A DNA stretch of 64,000 nucleotides, taken from contig NW_024037053.1 of NCBI RefSeq assembly GCF_015706575.1, forward strand, positions 4,216,001 through 4,280,000. Direction: 5' to 3'. Position numbers and translations under genes: made by a program. Position 1 is the stretch's first letter, and every line of letters starts with the position of its first letter. This stretch comes from Patiria miniata. Lineage: Eukaryota > Echinodermata > Asteroidea > Valvatida > Asterinidae. This document shows positions 49,801 through 60,262 of the stretch, one piece after another. The notes beneath the pieces are model-generated. The model ran no database searches, was not told the origin of the DNA, and worked only from the letters and a program-made list of their open reading frames with translations.

Positions 49801-52800
49801 CTACGTTACTCTGGGGCCATCGGCGACTCCCAGTCCCTCTGCCAATTATTTTGTGGATTTGTCATTATCGCCCAATCTCACCCCTGAAGAGATTTTTTGT
49901 GCAGAACCTCAAACGACACCAAGGTAACATTTTTCATGAAATTTCTGGGGGTTTTTTTCTCAAGGCATGAGGAGGAGATGTATCGATTGATCATCACAAA
50001 TTACGAGGAGAGACAAAAGGAGATGATGTTGGAGAACCAGGTCCTGAGAGAGTCTTTAAGCAACATGCAGAAGGAGCTGGTGGATCTCCTCAATCGACAA
50101 GGAGACAAGGGACTGGTGAGAATCCTGCATCAAGTGGGACTCGAACCCACGACCTCCTGCTTACAAGCGCAGACGTCTTACCAATCGAACACCGAGCTTG
50201 ATGGGGTCAGCTGGTTGGTTCGAATCTGCTTTTGAAATTTGAAGGGGGAACTTTCATTAGTAACTTCTTGTGGTTGAGTGGTAAAATGTCGGCACTAGTA
50301 AGCAGGAGGTCGTGGGTTCGAGTCCCACCCAAGTAAGCTTTTCATTGGTTATTTTTTGTTATTTTTGTTTGTCATTATAATTCTCAATATTTCCACTGTT
50401 ATAGTCATCACTGATTTTGTATGGTAATTTTTCTCATTGCAATTTTTTGTCATTAACTATTTTTTCCCATTTTCTTTATCATTGCAATTTATGTCATTTT
50501 CATTGTATTGGTCAATTTCACTGCAATTTTTGTCATAATCACAATTTTTGTCATTGTCAATGCAGTGTTTTCAGTGTTATTGCAATCGTTATCATTTTCA
50601 TTGCAAAGAATTGGTCAATTTCACTGCAATTATTGTCATTAATGTCACAATTTTTGTCATTGTCATTGCAGTGTTTTCAGTTTTATTGCAATCCTTATCA
50701 TTGATGTCAACTGCCATTGGTGTCCTAGACTTTAAGTTTTTTGTCATTGACCTGTCTAAATGCAGCTATCCAGTCTTGGTGACAACAGTGACCACGAGGA
50801 TGACACGACGTCAGTGGACGATTCCTCCGTGGACGAGCTCAGCCACGGCCACTTCCAGATGCCCTTCGAGATGGTCCGGGAAGGCATCGAAACCAGCCTA
50901 AGAAGCAAATGGCAGAAATTACGGGAACGCATCCAGCGCATGGAGAAAGAACAACAACAGATGGCCGGGGGGATGGGCGGAGTCGGGGTCGGAGGGGGTG
51001 AGAATAAGGAGAACGCCGCAAACCCCAATGTGCCGGGAAATAACAACGGTCCGTCCACTGAGCTCTTGGAGGAAGAGATCACACGATTGAAAGATAAAGT
51101 CAAGGTGTATCACGATATCATCCAACAGCAAGAGCAGGTATTACAGGTCTGTGGTTCGCCCCCCTAAAATTAAAAATAATATATACAAAAAATGAAATCT
51201 GAATGAAATTTATCATTGTTAATTGACAGTTTTCTTGTGCAATTTTCTACACTCAAAGTAGTGGCTACCCAAACGAATGATTTTCACTGGTCCCAGATCA
51301 TGTTTTGTACATTTTGAGTCTGTACAGGATACCAGTAGAGACAAGTCCTGTGGCCTGCTCATTTGTCTGGATTTTGTTTTAAAGCCATTTCCCAAACTTT
51401 GCTTTCATTTCTGGCTTTGGCTACAGGATCTAACCTCCTGGGTCCAATTTTATGGCGCTGCTAAGCACCTAACTTACTGCTTACAGAGATTCCGTCTATT
51501 TCATGGAGACTGTAAGCAGTTAGGTACAGCTAAAGGCACGCTTACCTTTAAACGAGGAAAAAATTGCTTAAATTAGGAATGTAACAAAACTTTCCATGCA
51601 TGGTAACCGTTAGCACATCCACACCATGAAATAGTGCTTAAGGTTAGCACAATTTCCTGCTATAGTAAGCACAACTTTTCTGCTTACTGTTTCAGCCCTA
51701 TGAAATTGAGCTTTGATTTTAAGAGTTGAAGACGAAGCTACAAATGAACCCATGGTTTGAGAAATAGTCTATCTGTCTTGGCTTTCAGACCGTGCAGGAT
51801 AGCAGTATGGACGAGGGGCTGATGGCTCTGCTGAAAGACTCGCAGTTTCTTGAGGAGAAAGAATGTATCGCGGAGGAGAAGAAGCTTTTCTATCAGCAGA
51901 AGGCGGCGTTTGAGAAAGAGCGGAGGAATTTCACCGACGCGGCCATCAGGCTTGGTCACGAGGTAAAGCCAGCGTTTGCTCATTTTTCTAAAAAATATTC
52001 TTGACAAATGTTTTGTTCCAAAGACCAGTGAATGAGAATTTCTAGTCTTTTTTTTTTTTGGAATCCCCCTTGCTTTTAAGCCAGGCAGGGGGATATTGCA
52101 ATCGTGTATTCCTTCAATGTCTCTGTGTCCGTTCCCGTGTGTGTGTCTTCCAGTTCACTGTAAGTTCATTCATCAATCTCAACCAAACTTGACAGGTGGT
52201 CCTTTCCAATATGGACATTTACGAGGTCTCTGGAGAGCTCAGCTCAGTATTACTAATGACTGTAACACGTGTTAGTCCGGTGTCTCACCCAAAACTCTCC
52301 ATTCAACCCAAACTCCCTATTCAACTGAGAACTGGTACCTGCCGGGTGGACAATCAAGGCCGTCACTGAAAATTGTCCTTACCAACTGCCTGTACATGTA
52401 CATGTATACAAACTGCCAGGATGTCAGGAGGATTATGCAAGTTTGACACGCAGTATTTTTTGTCTTTCTCCATCAGCGTAAGAAGTTTGAGGAGGAGCGG
52501 GGTAGTTTCCTCCAGCAGCAGTTGATGCTGAGCCCCACTGGCATGCAGGGCTCCACGCCACCTCTCCGACCGCCCAAGTCCATCAACACCTCTAGTAGTA
52601 AGTACATTGTGTACGCGTCTGAATTAAATGACTACGGCTAGCTGTAACACACGGGTCTATGGGAAGTGGCTTCAGCCGCTTCCATAGGCGCACGTGTAAT
52701 GACAAGCCGTAGCCATGTAATTTAGACCTGGCTAAAGCCGCTGTAGAGGTTTACCTTTAAAGGTTTAGGGGTTAGGTTGGAGGTGGATGGGTTGGGGTAT

Positions 52801-53520
52801 TCACAACCCAGCAAGCCCGGTGGTCGAGTGGTAACACCTCTGCACTAGTAAGCAGGAGGTCGTGGGTTCGAGTTCCACCCAAGTAAGATTGTGAATTTCT
52901 TTTTTTGTTTAGGTCCTAGTGGCTTTGCAGCCGAGCACGCACCTTCGACGCCTCCCAACGAGAGGACTCCAGTAGGACAACGAACCATCATCAACACCCC
53001 AACAACGGTGGAGCTGTACCGCGCCTTGAAGCTCATCCCTGACAGAGGGGAATGTCTAAACTCGTAAGTTCGAACCCCCCCCCTTTCCTCAAGTCCAGAA
53101 ATCGCTTATCTTCCAGTTTTGTTTCCGACAACTCATTTCCTGCTTAGCCAATAGAGCATCTGATCACCTTTCTTTGTTTTGAGCCTGCTTACCAAATTGT
53201 TGGTGCTAAGCAAAAATCAGATGATAATTTGTGACGCATTTTTGTACAATTGTTTCAGATCCAGAGAGAGCCTGCACGCACCGAGTTACTACTCGGACAC
53301 CGACCGGTCGGGCGCCAGCACGCCACGTTCTGGAGCGGCCACTCCACGATCAATGTGCAGTCAGAGTAGCGGTGTTAGTAGCAGTCGACGGACGTCCAAT
53401 CAGACGGGTAGTAGCCAAAGAGGAGGCGGTCGGTCAGTGGAGCAGAAACAGAGTCTGAGGAGTTCGCCTCACCACTCCCATCGGAGTAAGAAAGGGGAGG
53501 GGCTTGGCAAGAGAAAGTGA
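43840..53520 (+). CDS. SSX2IP: SSX2IP (afadin- and alpha-actinin-binding protein ADIP / Msd1)
   Basis: Coiled-coil protein of centriolar satellites and centrosomes that anchors microtubules; in vertebrates it also binds afadin and alpha-actinin. Exons: 43840-44241, 46917-47068, 47725-47893, 48494-48632, 49254-49329, 49965-50115, 50766-51146, 51789-51962, 52477-52597, 52913-53063, 53259-53520. They give 725 codons plus TGA (human has 614). Diagnostic blocks are NLEQCVSYLDQ then GFPSLYAAS, MDILNSLQRADGKRATWKTG, EEEMYRLIITNYEERQKEMM, and FEKERRNFTDAAIRLGHERK followed by KFEEERGSFLQQQ. Most exons are heptad-rich coiled coil. The chosen start has a perfect CACCATGG context; an in-frame ATG at 43813 would add nine residues. 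Extra length comes from a Ser-His-Ala-Pro repeat near the N-terminus and a Ser/Arg-rich tail. The exon at 50766 has two usable in-phase donors (after 51137 or 51146). Confidence 0.93.
43885..44030 (+). repeat. coding minisatellite in SSX2IP exon 1
   Basis: Degenerate 12-15-bp units of AGCCACGCCCCTTCC type encode repeated Ser-His-Ala-Pro (for example SHAPSSHAPASLPPSG). The stretch has no stop in several frames, which explains the overlapping open frames on both strands. Vertebrate SSX2IP has no matching segment as far as I recall. Confidence 0.75.
44515..44770. repeat. dispersed repeat, family D (reverse orientation)
   Basis: Reverse complement of the sequence at 13425-13700. Landmarks are AGCAGGATTGACTGGCTGTG and TGACTGTTGGTGACTAGCC. 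It lies in the first SSX2IP coding intron. Confidence 0.6.
45075..45420. repeat. tandem duplication with ~181-bp unit
   Basis: Two consecutive copies share AATTCCATAAGACTGCTAAG (45119 and 45300) and CACCAGCCAGAATACCATGC, with few differences between copies. The unit carries the TGCTAAGCA/TGCTTAGCA words of family C. The high similarity suggests a recent duplication. Confidence 0.8.
47143..47492 (+). repeat. 11-bp tandem array GATTGACTTGT in an SSX2IP intron
   Basis: About thirty units with consensus GATTGACTTGT and variants GATTGGCTTGT, GATTGGCGTGT and GATTGATTTGA. It starts about 75 bp downstream of the donor at 47068. The long minus-strand frames here are only translations of the repeat. 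The complementary unit forms the array at 53555-54110. Confidence 0.85.
47935..48210 (-). repeat. tRNA-derived SINE-like repeat (reverse orientation)
   Basis: Reverse orientation of the 16445-16690 family: GGGATGCCAGTCCATCGCAG, then GCCGGTACCCATTTATACTC and a complementary B box in GGATTCGAACCTCTAACC. It lies in the SSX2IP intron 47894-48493. Confidence 0.7.
49377..49478. repeat. 24-bp tandem repeat, about four copies
   Basis: The unit AATAAATGTTGAATTTCTTT plus ATTC repeats four times almost perfectly. It starts about 47 bp after the exon ending at 49329, in the SSX2IP intron 49330-49964. Confidence 0.85.
49515..49580 (+). repeat. tRNA-like SINE head
   Basis: It contains AAGCAGGAGGTCATGGGTTC, i.e. 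a variable-loop/B-box-like segment matching the copies at 50125-50215, 50270-50340 and 52810-52890. Not a functional tRNA: no closed acceptor stem is visible. Confidence 0.5.
49583..49887. mobile_element. MITE-like element, family G, in SSX2IP intron
   Basis: The ends GGGGTGAGATTTGTCGGG and CAATCTCACCCCTG are inverted. The interior (CATAGACCCTACGTTACTCT, CTGGAATTCC) matches 28454-28722 in TECR. It lies directly upstream of the exon at 49965, about 80 bp from the acceptor. Confidence 0.7.
50125..50340. repeat. pair of opposed tRNA-like SINE heads
   Basis: 50125-50215 (minus) and 50270-50340 (plus) both contain the 11-bp B-box-like GGTTCGAGTCC or its complement and the shared TAAGCAGGAGGTCGTGGG. 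They start just after the SSX2IP donor at 50115/50116 and face each other, so they could fold together in the transcript. Confidence 0.6.
50400..50760. repeat. low-complexity TTTTTGTCATTGCAA repeat
   Basis: A degenerate array of TGTCATTGCAATTTTTGTCA-type phrases runs up to the acceptor of the exon at 50766, so it also supplies the polypyrimidine-rich context of that acceptor. Confidence 0.65.
51438..51712. mobile_element. family C MITE-like element in SSX2IP intron
   Basis: The left end GGGTCCAATTTTATGGCGCT and right end CCCTATGAAATTGAGC are inverted. The interior has GCTTAAATTAGG and CATGAAATAGTGCTTAAGGT as in 29205-29750. Confidence 0.65.
52810..52890 (+). repeat. tRNA-like SINE head
   Basis: An A-box-like GGTGGTCGAGTGGTAAC is followed by AAGCAGGAGGTCGTGGGTTC and GAGTTCCACCC, spaced like RNA polymerase III internal promoter boxes. 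It ends about 22 bp before the SSX2IP exon at 52913. The acceptor stem does not close, so it is scored as SINE-derived rather than a tRNA gene. Confidence 0.55.
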
Positions 53521-53554
53521 GACACGGGAAGGAAATTAGCAAAGTTGTGATGTA

Positions 53555-54110
53555 GTCAATCACAAGGCAATCATAAGGCAATCACAAGGCAATCTCAGAT
53601 CTATCATAAGCTAATCTCAGATCAATCACAAGTCAATCTCAGATCAGTCCTTAGTCAATCACAAGGCAATCGTAAGTCAATCACAAGGTAATCATAAGTC
53701 AATCACAAGGCAATCGTAAGTCTATCACAAGGCAATCATAAGTCAATCACAAGCTAATCTCAGATCAATCACAAGTCAATCTCAAATCGGTCATTAGTCT
53801 ATCTCAAGTCAATCACAAGTCAATCTTGAGTCAATCACCAGTCAGTCACAAGTCAATCACAAGCCAACATGTAGTCAATCACAAGTCAATCATAAGTGAA
53901 TCACAAGTCAATCGTAAGACGATCTCAAGTCAATCACCAGTCAGTCACGAGTCAATCACAAGCCAATAAGTAGTCAATCACAAGTCAGTTACAAAGTCCA
54001 TCACAGATCAGTCAGGATCTAATCATAAGTCAATCACAAGCTGATCACAGGTCAAGTCACAATCAACGGGGAATTAATCACAGACTTGAGAATGTATGGT
54101 GTGCGATTCA
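53555..54110 (+). repeat. 11-bp tandem array CAATCACAAGT directly after SSX2IP
   Basis: About fifty degenerate 11-bp units (CAATCACAAGT, CAATCATAAGG, CAATCTCAGAT and others) begin ~35 bp after the SSX2IP stop. The unit is the reverse complement of the GATTGACTTGT array at 47143-47492. A short stretch in the opposite sense follows at 54111-54140. Confidence 0.85.
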
Positions 54111-54140
54111 CTCGTGATTGCCTTGCGATTGACGCGATTA

Positions 54141-57100
54141 CAACTCTATAAATTGGAATTTCACATCTGATAAATGTGTGTGTTTATTCAGAAAGTGGCC
54201 AGTTATGAACAACCTTGTAAAACAGTTGTTCTCCAAAAGAAATATGTTTGAAACTGATGTGTTGTTTTTGCCAGAATTCACCATCAGTTGCAAACCACTA
54301 AATGATTGAATATCGTACCCTAATTATTGTCCAGGCAAAATACTTATTTATCAAATCAAAAGTTAATTATATTAAAAATTGACCACTTTTGAAGAGGTGT
54401 GTAAACGGTGAAGCTATGGGGCTTCGAGAGGCTGAACCAACTTCTGGAGTGAGTTGGGTTTTTGTCGATAGATAGAGAGAGAGATAGAAAAAGGGACAAG
54501 TGAGGAATTAAAACAACAGCAAAGCGTTTTGTAACTGTTTGTTGTCTGTAAATGTCCGTTGTCATGGACAAAAAAATGCTTCAAAGCAATTTCATTGTTA
54601 TCCAAGGTGCCAGTTTAAGACTACTTGCAGCAAAAAAAAAAGCAATAATAAAAGCATTCAGATATGGTGTTGAAGGTTTTGAGATGATTTTTCCAACATT
54701 CAAAGAGGAAATTTGGTGAGCCTAATTAAATGTTTGCATCGATTAAATCTGCCTGTTTAATAAGTGGCCTTTGTTGACGAAATTTATTATGCTGTGCGTA
54801 TGTCTGATGCACATTGTTTTAATTTAATATGTCAACTCATCGACAAAGAATGAAAAATGAAAAACATTATAAATTTGCTATCGGGAAAGGGGTCCGTGGC
54901 TAGACTAGTCCGTGTTTTGGGACCAACAATTAATTAGTGACAGTGATTTGGCTGGTCTTGCACATGTGGGTAGTTACCGAAAAAAATCCAATTTTTTTTT
55001 TTTTTTTGGTGAAGTGGATTTTCCTGAACTGTCTTTTGTTTGAATTGCAACGATTCCTTGACATGGTGTGTGGTTAAAAAAAAAAATATTTTAAAAATTT
55101 GAATTATTTTTGTATTCTGTTTTCTATTCATTCATTGTGTGTATCGGACGTGGGTCTTCCGATTGTTGTAAAGAGACAAATACCTTACCACACAGATGCC
55201 TTAATTTTGTTACATTTTTCTAATCATAAAAAACAGTTTCAGACTTTTCAGATAATTGCTTAAAATTTTGCTCCAAATGTTGCGTCATTCCTGTAGCTGC
55301 GCATATGTGGCATATGATTTTTCGGTTTCTAACATTGCTTTCGTTTTATTATTTTTGGACAGTTTGTAAATTTATGGGTTTTTTGTTTTGCCTTTTGAGG
55401 AAATAAGTTGTTTTGTGTATATTTTGCTTATTCATAATCTGTAAGTTGTGTGCTGGGCACCCATATATTGTATGCCATGCTTCAATTTAGAAAGCTGCGC
55501 ATAGTTTTGAAGATTTTTAATCTATCCTTGATACCAATGATATTAAGCAAAGTTGTGCTTTACATATTTAACAAGAATATTTGAAGAAAAAAAAATCAGC
55601 AATGATATGCAACTGCCCAAATTTTTTGAAAAATATTTTGAATCAAAATTTGAAACATTGGTCAATGTTGGTCAATGTTTGCCGATAAAGAAAAAACTAA
55701 TTTGATAAATTGAAACTATTGTTAATTTATTGAATCGTCCTGCATTTTTGATGCCAAAACCTTATATAAACCGTTTTGTCATCGTATTTTGAAATGACAA
55801 CAAAACTTATATAGACAAGCCTGTTAGAAAAAAAACATGTTTGTTAAAATTACAACACAATTACAACAGAAGTATAACTTGTATCAATTTATCTTCTGGT
55901 GGGGAATGTTAAAAATAGACTTTATTGCAATTGTATTGTAAATGCATATCTGTATACAGCATTATTATATTCGCAGGAGCTACGCCAAACCGCTCGTATT
56001 AAATTAGCTCAGAAAAGCGCACATTTCGCGTATTTCTCAGTGCAATTCTAAATGTAGAAATGAAAGAAATGTAAATACAATTGTATTTAATGTAGAAAAT
56101 AACTGCTTGCAGATTGGACGAATAAATGGTATGGTGTCGAGATGAAACCGGGGGAGGGATGCAGAAGGTATGGGTGGGGTTGGGCACCACACAAGAATAT
56201 TACATGATTAAATTGATTTAGAATTTGTTATATTTTTCTTTGACTCAAACTGTTGGGCCTCCTAACTTTTAACACATTATTTTGCCCAAAGACCAATTTC
56301 TGAGTAAATGCACTTAACAATGAAAAGTATTGCTTAGAGATGATTGGCTACCAGCCATAAAATGCCATATAATATGTATTGTTTTTAACTGGTTCCGTCT
56401 AGGCTGGATTTTGATTGGCAACAAATGTGTTGTATGATATTTTCTGCATAGACTGGTTTTTGCTCCCATATAATAAGTTGAAGTTGGAATTACTGATGGA
56501 GGGACTTTAGGGGAACACTATGACTTAGATTTTTGCATACTTTATAAAAATGTCAACTCCCGATGGAATATGTATCTATATTGTGTAAATATTTATGAAA
56601 AGGAGTGGTGGACTTATTGAAATATTTACCGAGTGTGTACGAGAGGAGGTTATTGGAACATTGAAAAGATATTGGAATATTGAAAGAAAAAAGGCCATTA
56701 ACAAGATAATATGCCGCGCAATGTGGCTTGCACTATATTTTGTGTTTGTAGATTTTTTTTGCTGTTTGTTGTGATGGTTAGTTTTATTAATAAACTGAAA
56801 ATTAACACGTGACACCCCCCCCCAACTACATGACATGACAATTTTTGGGGGGAGGGGGGAGGTGGGGAGTTGTAGGGTCAAAATTAGGGGGCAGCCGAGG
56901 TGGATGGGCATCAATTTGTAGTGTGCCAAACATTTCTTCGGCAACAAAGGCTGACAAAATTGGAACAAATACTCCCACAAAGTTGCAGTTTGTCCCCGCC
57001 CCCATCCATCCCCGAAAGCTTTTATCTCCATTCTGTATAAATAGCGCCACCACTCGGCAAGCTTGGTTGTTAAAAAAATAACATATTTGCTAGACGTAGA

Positions 57101-57408
57101 CTACATGCGCTTGGAGAAGATCCGGTTGTAGAAGTATTTCGGTACTCGCATATTTTCTGCGGAACTATGTCTATGCATGGAGGAGCTTAAGATTTTTCAT
57201 AGCTGAGTCCCTCATTTGAAAGCAATATCCAACATTTATCTTTTTGCACAATTTATGGGATGTTTTAAGTCAGTTTAGAGCTCATAATCAAAGAGATAAA
57301 ACAGCAGAAAATGGAAGCGGCTCGAGACGTAGGCTAATTCTTGGAGGCAAGAAAAACCTCTTTTTGTCAGATGGATTTAAGAGATGACATTGTTTTGAGT
57401 CGATTGAA
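54141..57408. other. SSX2IP 3' end and intergenic DNA before FAM32A
   Basis: No coding gene is seen. AATAAA at 54647-54652 is a candidate SSX2IP poly(A) signal. TATAAATA at 57036-57043 lies about 370 bp before the FAM32A start and is a weak candidate TATA box. The remainder is AT-rich with homopolymer runs. Confidence 0.4.
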
Positions 57409-59845
57409 ATGGCGTCTCCGTATCAGACCGCAGGCGGAACCTTGAAACTGAAGGGAATTGGTGACTTATCGAGCAAAAAGTGAGTAGTTGAGTTATTCAT
57501 GAATAGTAGATATGATTGTGAATCATTCATGCCGTTTTTTGATCAGTTAGGTCCCTTTTTTATTGACAAAAAAGTAGTTTCTTCATTACGCCTAATCATT
57601 TTTTTCGTTCTAGACTGCATGTTAAGTCGGAATGCACATTGCGTCGTATAGCGCCCTCCTGCGCACAATTACAAGTAGGCCTGCACCACCATACAACACA
57701 TTATTATTTATTCATAAATACCTCAGACAGTTTAGCTATTCCTATTGGTCGAGAGCCCGTCACGTGGCCGGTCTTAAACGGATGATAAAGACATGGCTAG
57801 CTGGTCTTAAACACTTTTCCAGTGTTACAATAAAATGTGGACTCCTAAAAATCCAGTGCCTCTTACCGTTTCATTGGTTGAACGTTCACAATCCTCACGT
57901 AGGCATGCGCAACACTACAAGCGAGGCAGAATTTTATAGTTCTAAATTCAAAACGCAACGCCCCAGGTGCGTTCTGCGTGACATCGCGCAGAACATGTTA
58001 CGCGCGCGTCAATCTCCATAAAAGGGTTGTTTACATCTTACTCGCCAGCTGAACACTCCATTATTTTGCTAGAGGGATGTTTCAAAAAGCATAAAGTGAA
58101 CTTGTTGAACAAAATCGGGATTTTTTGAACGAATTATTTGATATTTTTTTACGGATAAGGTATTTATGAATGGGAATAAATATGTGCTCGGTCGGTATTT
58201 ATCACTCTGTTTAATACCGCTTAGAGTCTGGGTGCTGATAATTACCCTCGCCTCCGGCTCGGGTAATTATCAGCACCCAGACTCTAAGCGGTATTAAACG
58301 AGTGATAAAAACCTCCGGAGCACACATTTATTCCCTTATTAAATTCCCTACTATTACTATCACCAGACCATGTCCAAATGTTTAACAAAAATGCGATAGA
58401 AGTAGGGTCCAAGTTCATGAAGTTGCTCGGACTAATTCTAACGTTTTTTCTGCCTTTAAATTTTTTTTGTGAATTAAACTAAGTTTTATTGTTTTTAATT
58501 GAATCCTACATTAAATTTGCAGAACATTTCATCTTTTTCTGAATCTGATATTGGCTCTGGAGGATTTTTTTGTTAAAGGGAAATAAAGTCCGAAATTCCA
58601 TTAGGTCTGATTCCCATCTCGTGAATACGCAGTCACAACGACAATCTTAGTGTGGAACCTGCCTATTCATTTAGGCCTATGTTCCTGTGAATCATGGCAA
58701 TGCCAATATCTTCAAACTCAATTGTCAACAAAGACTGATCTTGCAATGAAATATGAAAAGTAAATGGATCCTAAATTATGTTTCTGGTGTTGTAGCCTAG
58801 TTTGGTCATTTCTATGATTGTAAATGTAAATTCAGAAACAGTATAAAGTAATTGAGTAATAAAAAAGGCATTTTAATAAAGAAATTATTTTTCTTTCTGA
58901 TGATTTAGGAAGAAGAAAAAGAAGAAGGCTTTGGAACAGATCAAGGAGCAGCTCTCGACAACAGTAGGGGCCGACGATGAAGGCCAAGGAGAAACGAAAC
59001 CCAAGATTGACAGGAGAACGCCGGCCGAGAAAGCCTTCGCTAAGATCCAGGAAAGGAGGGTAGGCAATCGAGGATCAGTGTTCCAGGCATTTTTGCTAGG
59101 ATGTAACCTCAATCCTGCAAAATCCTCCAACTGCCTCCATGTAAAAATACCATACAGCCTCAATCCTGCAAAATCCTCCAATCTTTCTTGAATGGGGTCC
59201 TTGGAGGGGTGACCACTGCCTCAATCCTGCAAAATCCTCCAACTGCCTCCATGTAAAACTACCATACAGCCTCAATCATGCAAAATCCTCCAATCTTTCT
59301 TGAATGGGGTCCTTGGAGGGGTGACCACTGCCTCAATCCTGCAAAATCCTCCGGCAATCACTGTCAATATGTTGAAGCAGAGCCAGGGACATCCTGGAGC
59401 AGTGTGGAGGACTTTAAGTATAACACAGGCCTACATTTGTGCTCGGCCGAGCATAAACAACACAAGGTCCTTTGTTGCTCCCTGATATGTATGAGCAGAC
59501 CCTTATACTTTCCGTTTCAGCAGGGAATAATTTTGAACATTTTTATTTTCATTTTACAGCAAACAGAGCGCATTTTGGAGAAAGCCCAGAAGAAACACAA
59601 AGACAGAGTCAATGTAAGTATCGTCACATTTTGATGGACTTGTGTTGGCTAAATTGTGTTTTGACTGGTTGTTGGTTGAATTGTGCTTATTTGATGCAAT
59701 TTAAGCTGTATTTGAATGATGAATTAAAATAATTTTAAAAAGTTTTATTAATAATGGCTTTTGTTTTTTCATGCAGGAATTCAACAGCAAGCTGGACACC
59801 CTGACAGAACACTTTGACATCCCTAAAGTCAGTTGGACCAAGTGA
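57409..59845 (+). CDS. FAM32A: FAM32A, spliceosomal exon-ligation factor
   Basis: Small nuclear protein that enters the late spliceosome and stabilises exon docking for ligation in human structures; also described as OTAG-12. Exons: 57409-57479, 58909-59059, 59560-59613, 59777-59845, giving 114 codons plus TGA (human has 112). The N-terminus has GGTLKLKGIGDL, then a lysine cluster (KKKKKKK), KIDRRTPAEKAFAKIQERR and QTERILEKAQKKHKDRVNEF. It ends with LDTLTEHFDIPKVSWTK, essentially identical to vertebrates; this tail is the part reported to reach the catalytic centre. All phases agree. Intron 1 contains a large foldback element and intron 2 a dispersed repeat shared with the kinase gene. Confidence 0.96.
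58172..58335. mobile_element. foldback element with 38-bp perfect core arms
   Basis: 58210-58247 and 58261-58298 are perfect 38-bp reverse complements separated by 13 bases. Outer arms continue imperfectly to GGGAATAAAT at the left edge (58172) and ATTTATTCCC at the right edge. It lies in FAM32A intron 1. Consistent with a palindromic MITE; the RNA would form a long hairpin. Confidence 0.85.
59085..59500. repeat. dispersed repeat with TCCTGCAAAATCCTCC motif
   Basis: Matches 12345-12770 in the kinase gene and contains an internal duplication: a block with AATCTTTCTTGAATGGGGTC occurs near 59180 and near 59293. It fills most of FAM32A intron 2. Confidence 0.75.
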
Positions 59846-60039
59846 GAAGGCTTATTACAATCTCCAACAGGTAAAACGAACGATTGGCGTGGTTACAGCA
59901 TTGCCATGGTTACAGCAGATTCAGGACTATCTTTCTGTCAGCTTCAAAGCAGTGTTTCTTCATTCGGATCGGATGCCGATTTTTGTGTGTTTGCACTTCA
60001 CGACAGCGGTCACAAAATTGCAGGATAGGTGTCGATACT

Positions 60040-60262
60040 TTACTTAACCACTTAACGTCGGATAACGTGTACATAAAAAGGTTTTGCGGTATTCGGAACA
60101 GATGACTTATACACACGAAACAAGTGAGGCCGGAAATATCAGGGTGTGCTACCCGCAGATGACGGCCTAAACCCGTCTGGCATCGAGGTTCGTGAAAAAA
60201 ATCCCGCACCTGGGTCTGGTGAATGTCAAAATAATCCGGGCGCGAACTGGTTAATAATTATT
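60040..60262. repeat. dispersed repeat, family E (reverse of 33890-34145)
   Basis: It shares, in reverse orientation, AAGGTTTTGCGGTATT, AACCCGTCTGGCATCG and the terminal GCGCGAACTGGTTAA-like segment. It directly follows FAM32A and could be part of its 3' UTR. Confidence 0.65.

Noticed and set aside
52810..52890. Possible tRNA gene (A-box and B-box-like words)
   Set aside because: No paired acceptor stem and several diverged copies nearby; better explained as SINE heads.
53555..54110. CRISPR-like repeat array
   Set aside because: Units are 11 bp, degenerate and without unique spacers; this is a eukaryotic minisatellite.
56576..57031. 151-codon minus-strand frame
   Set aside because: Low-complexity Pro/Leu-rich stretches and no recognisable motif; it overlaps homopolymer runs.
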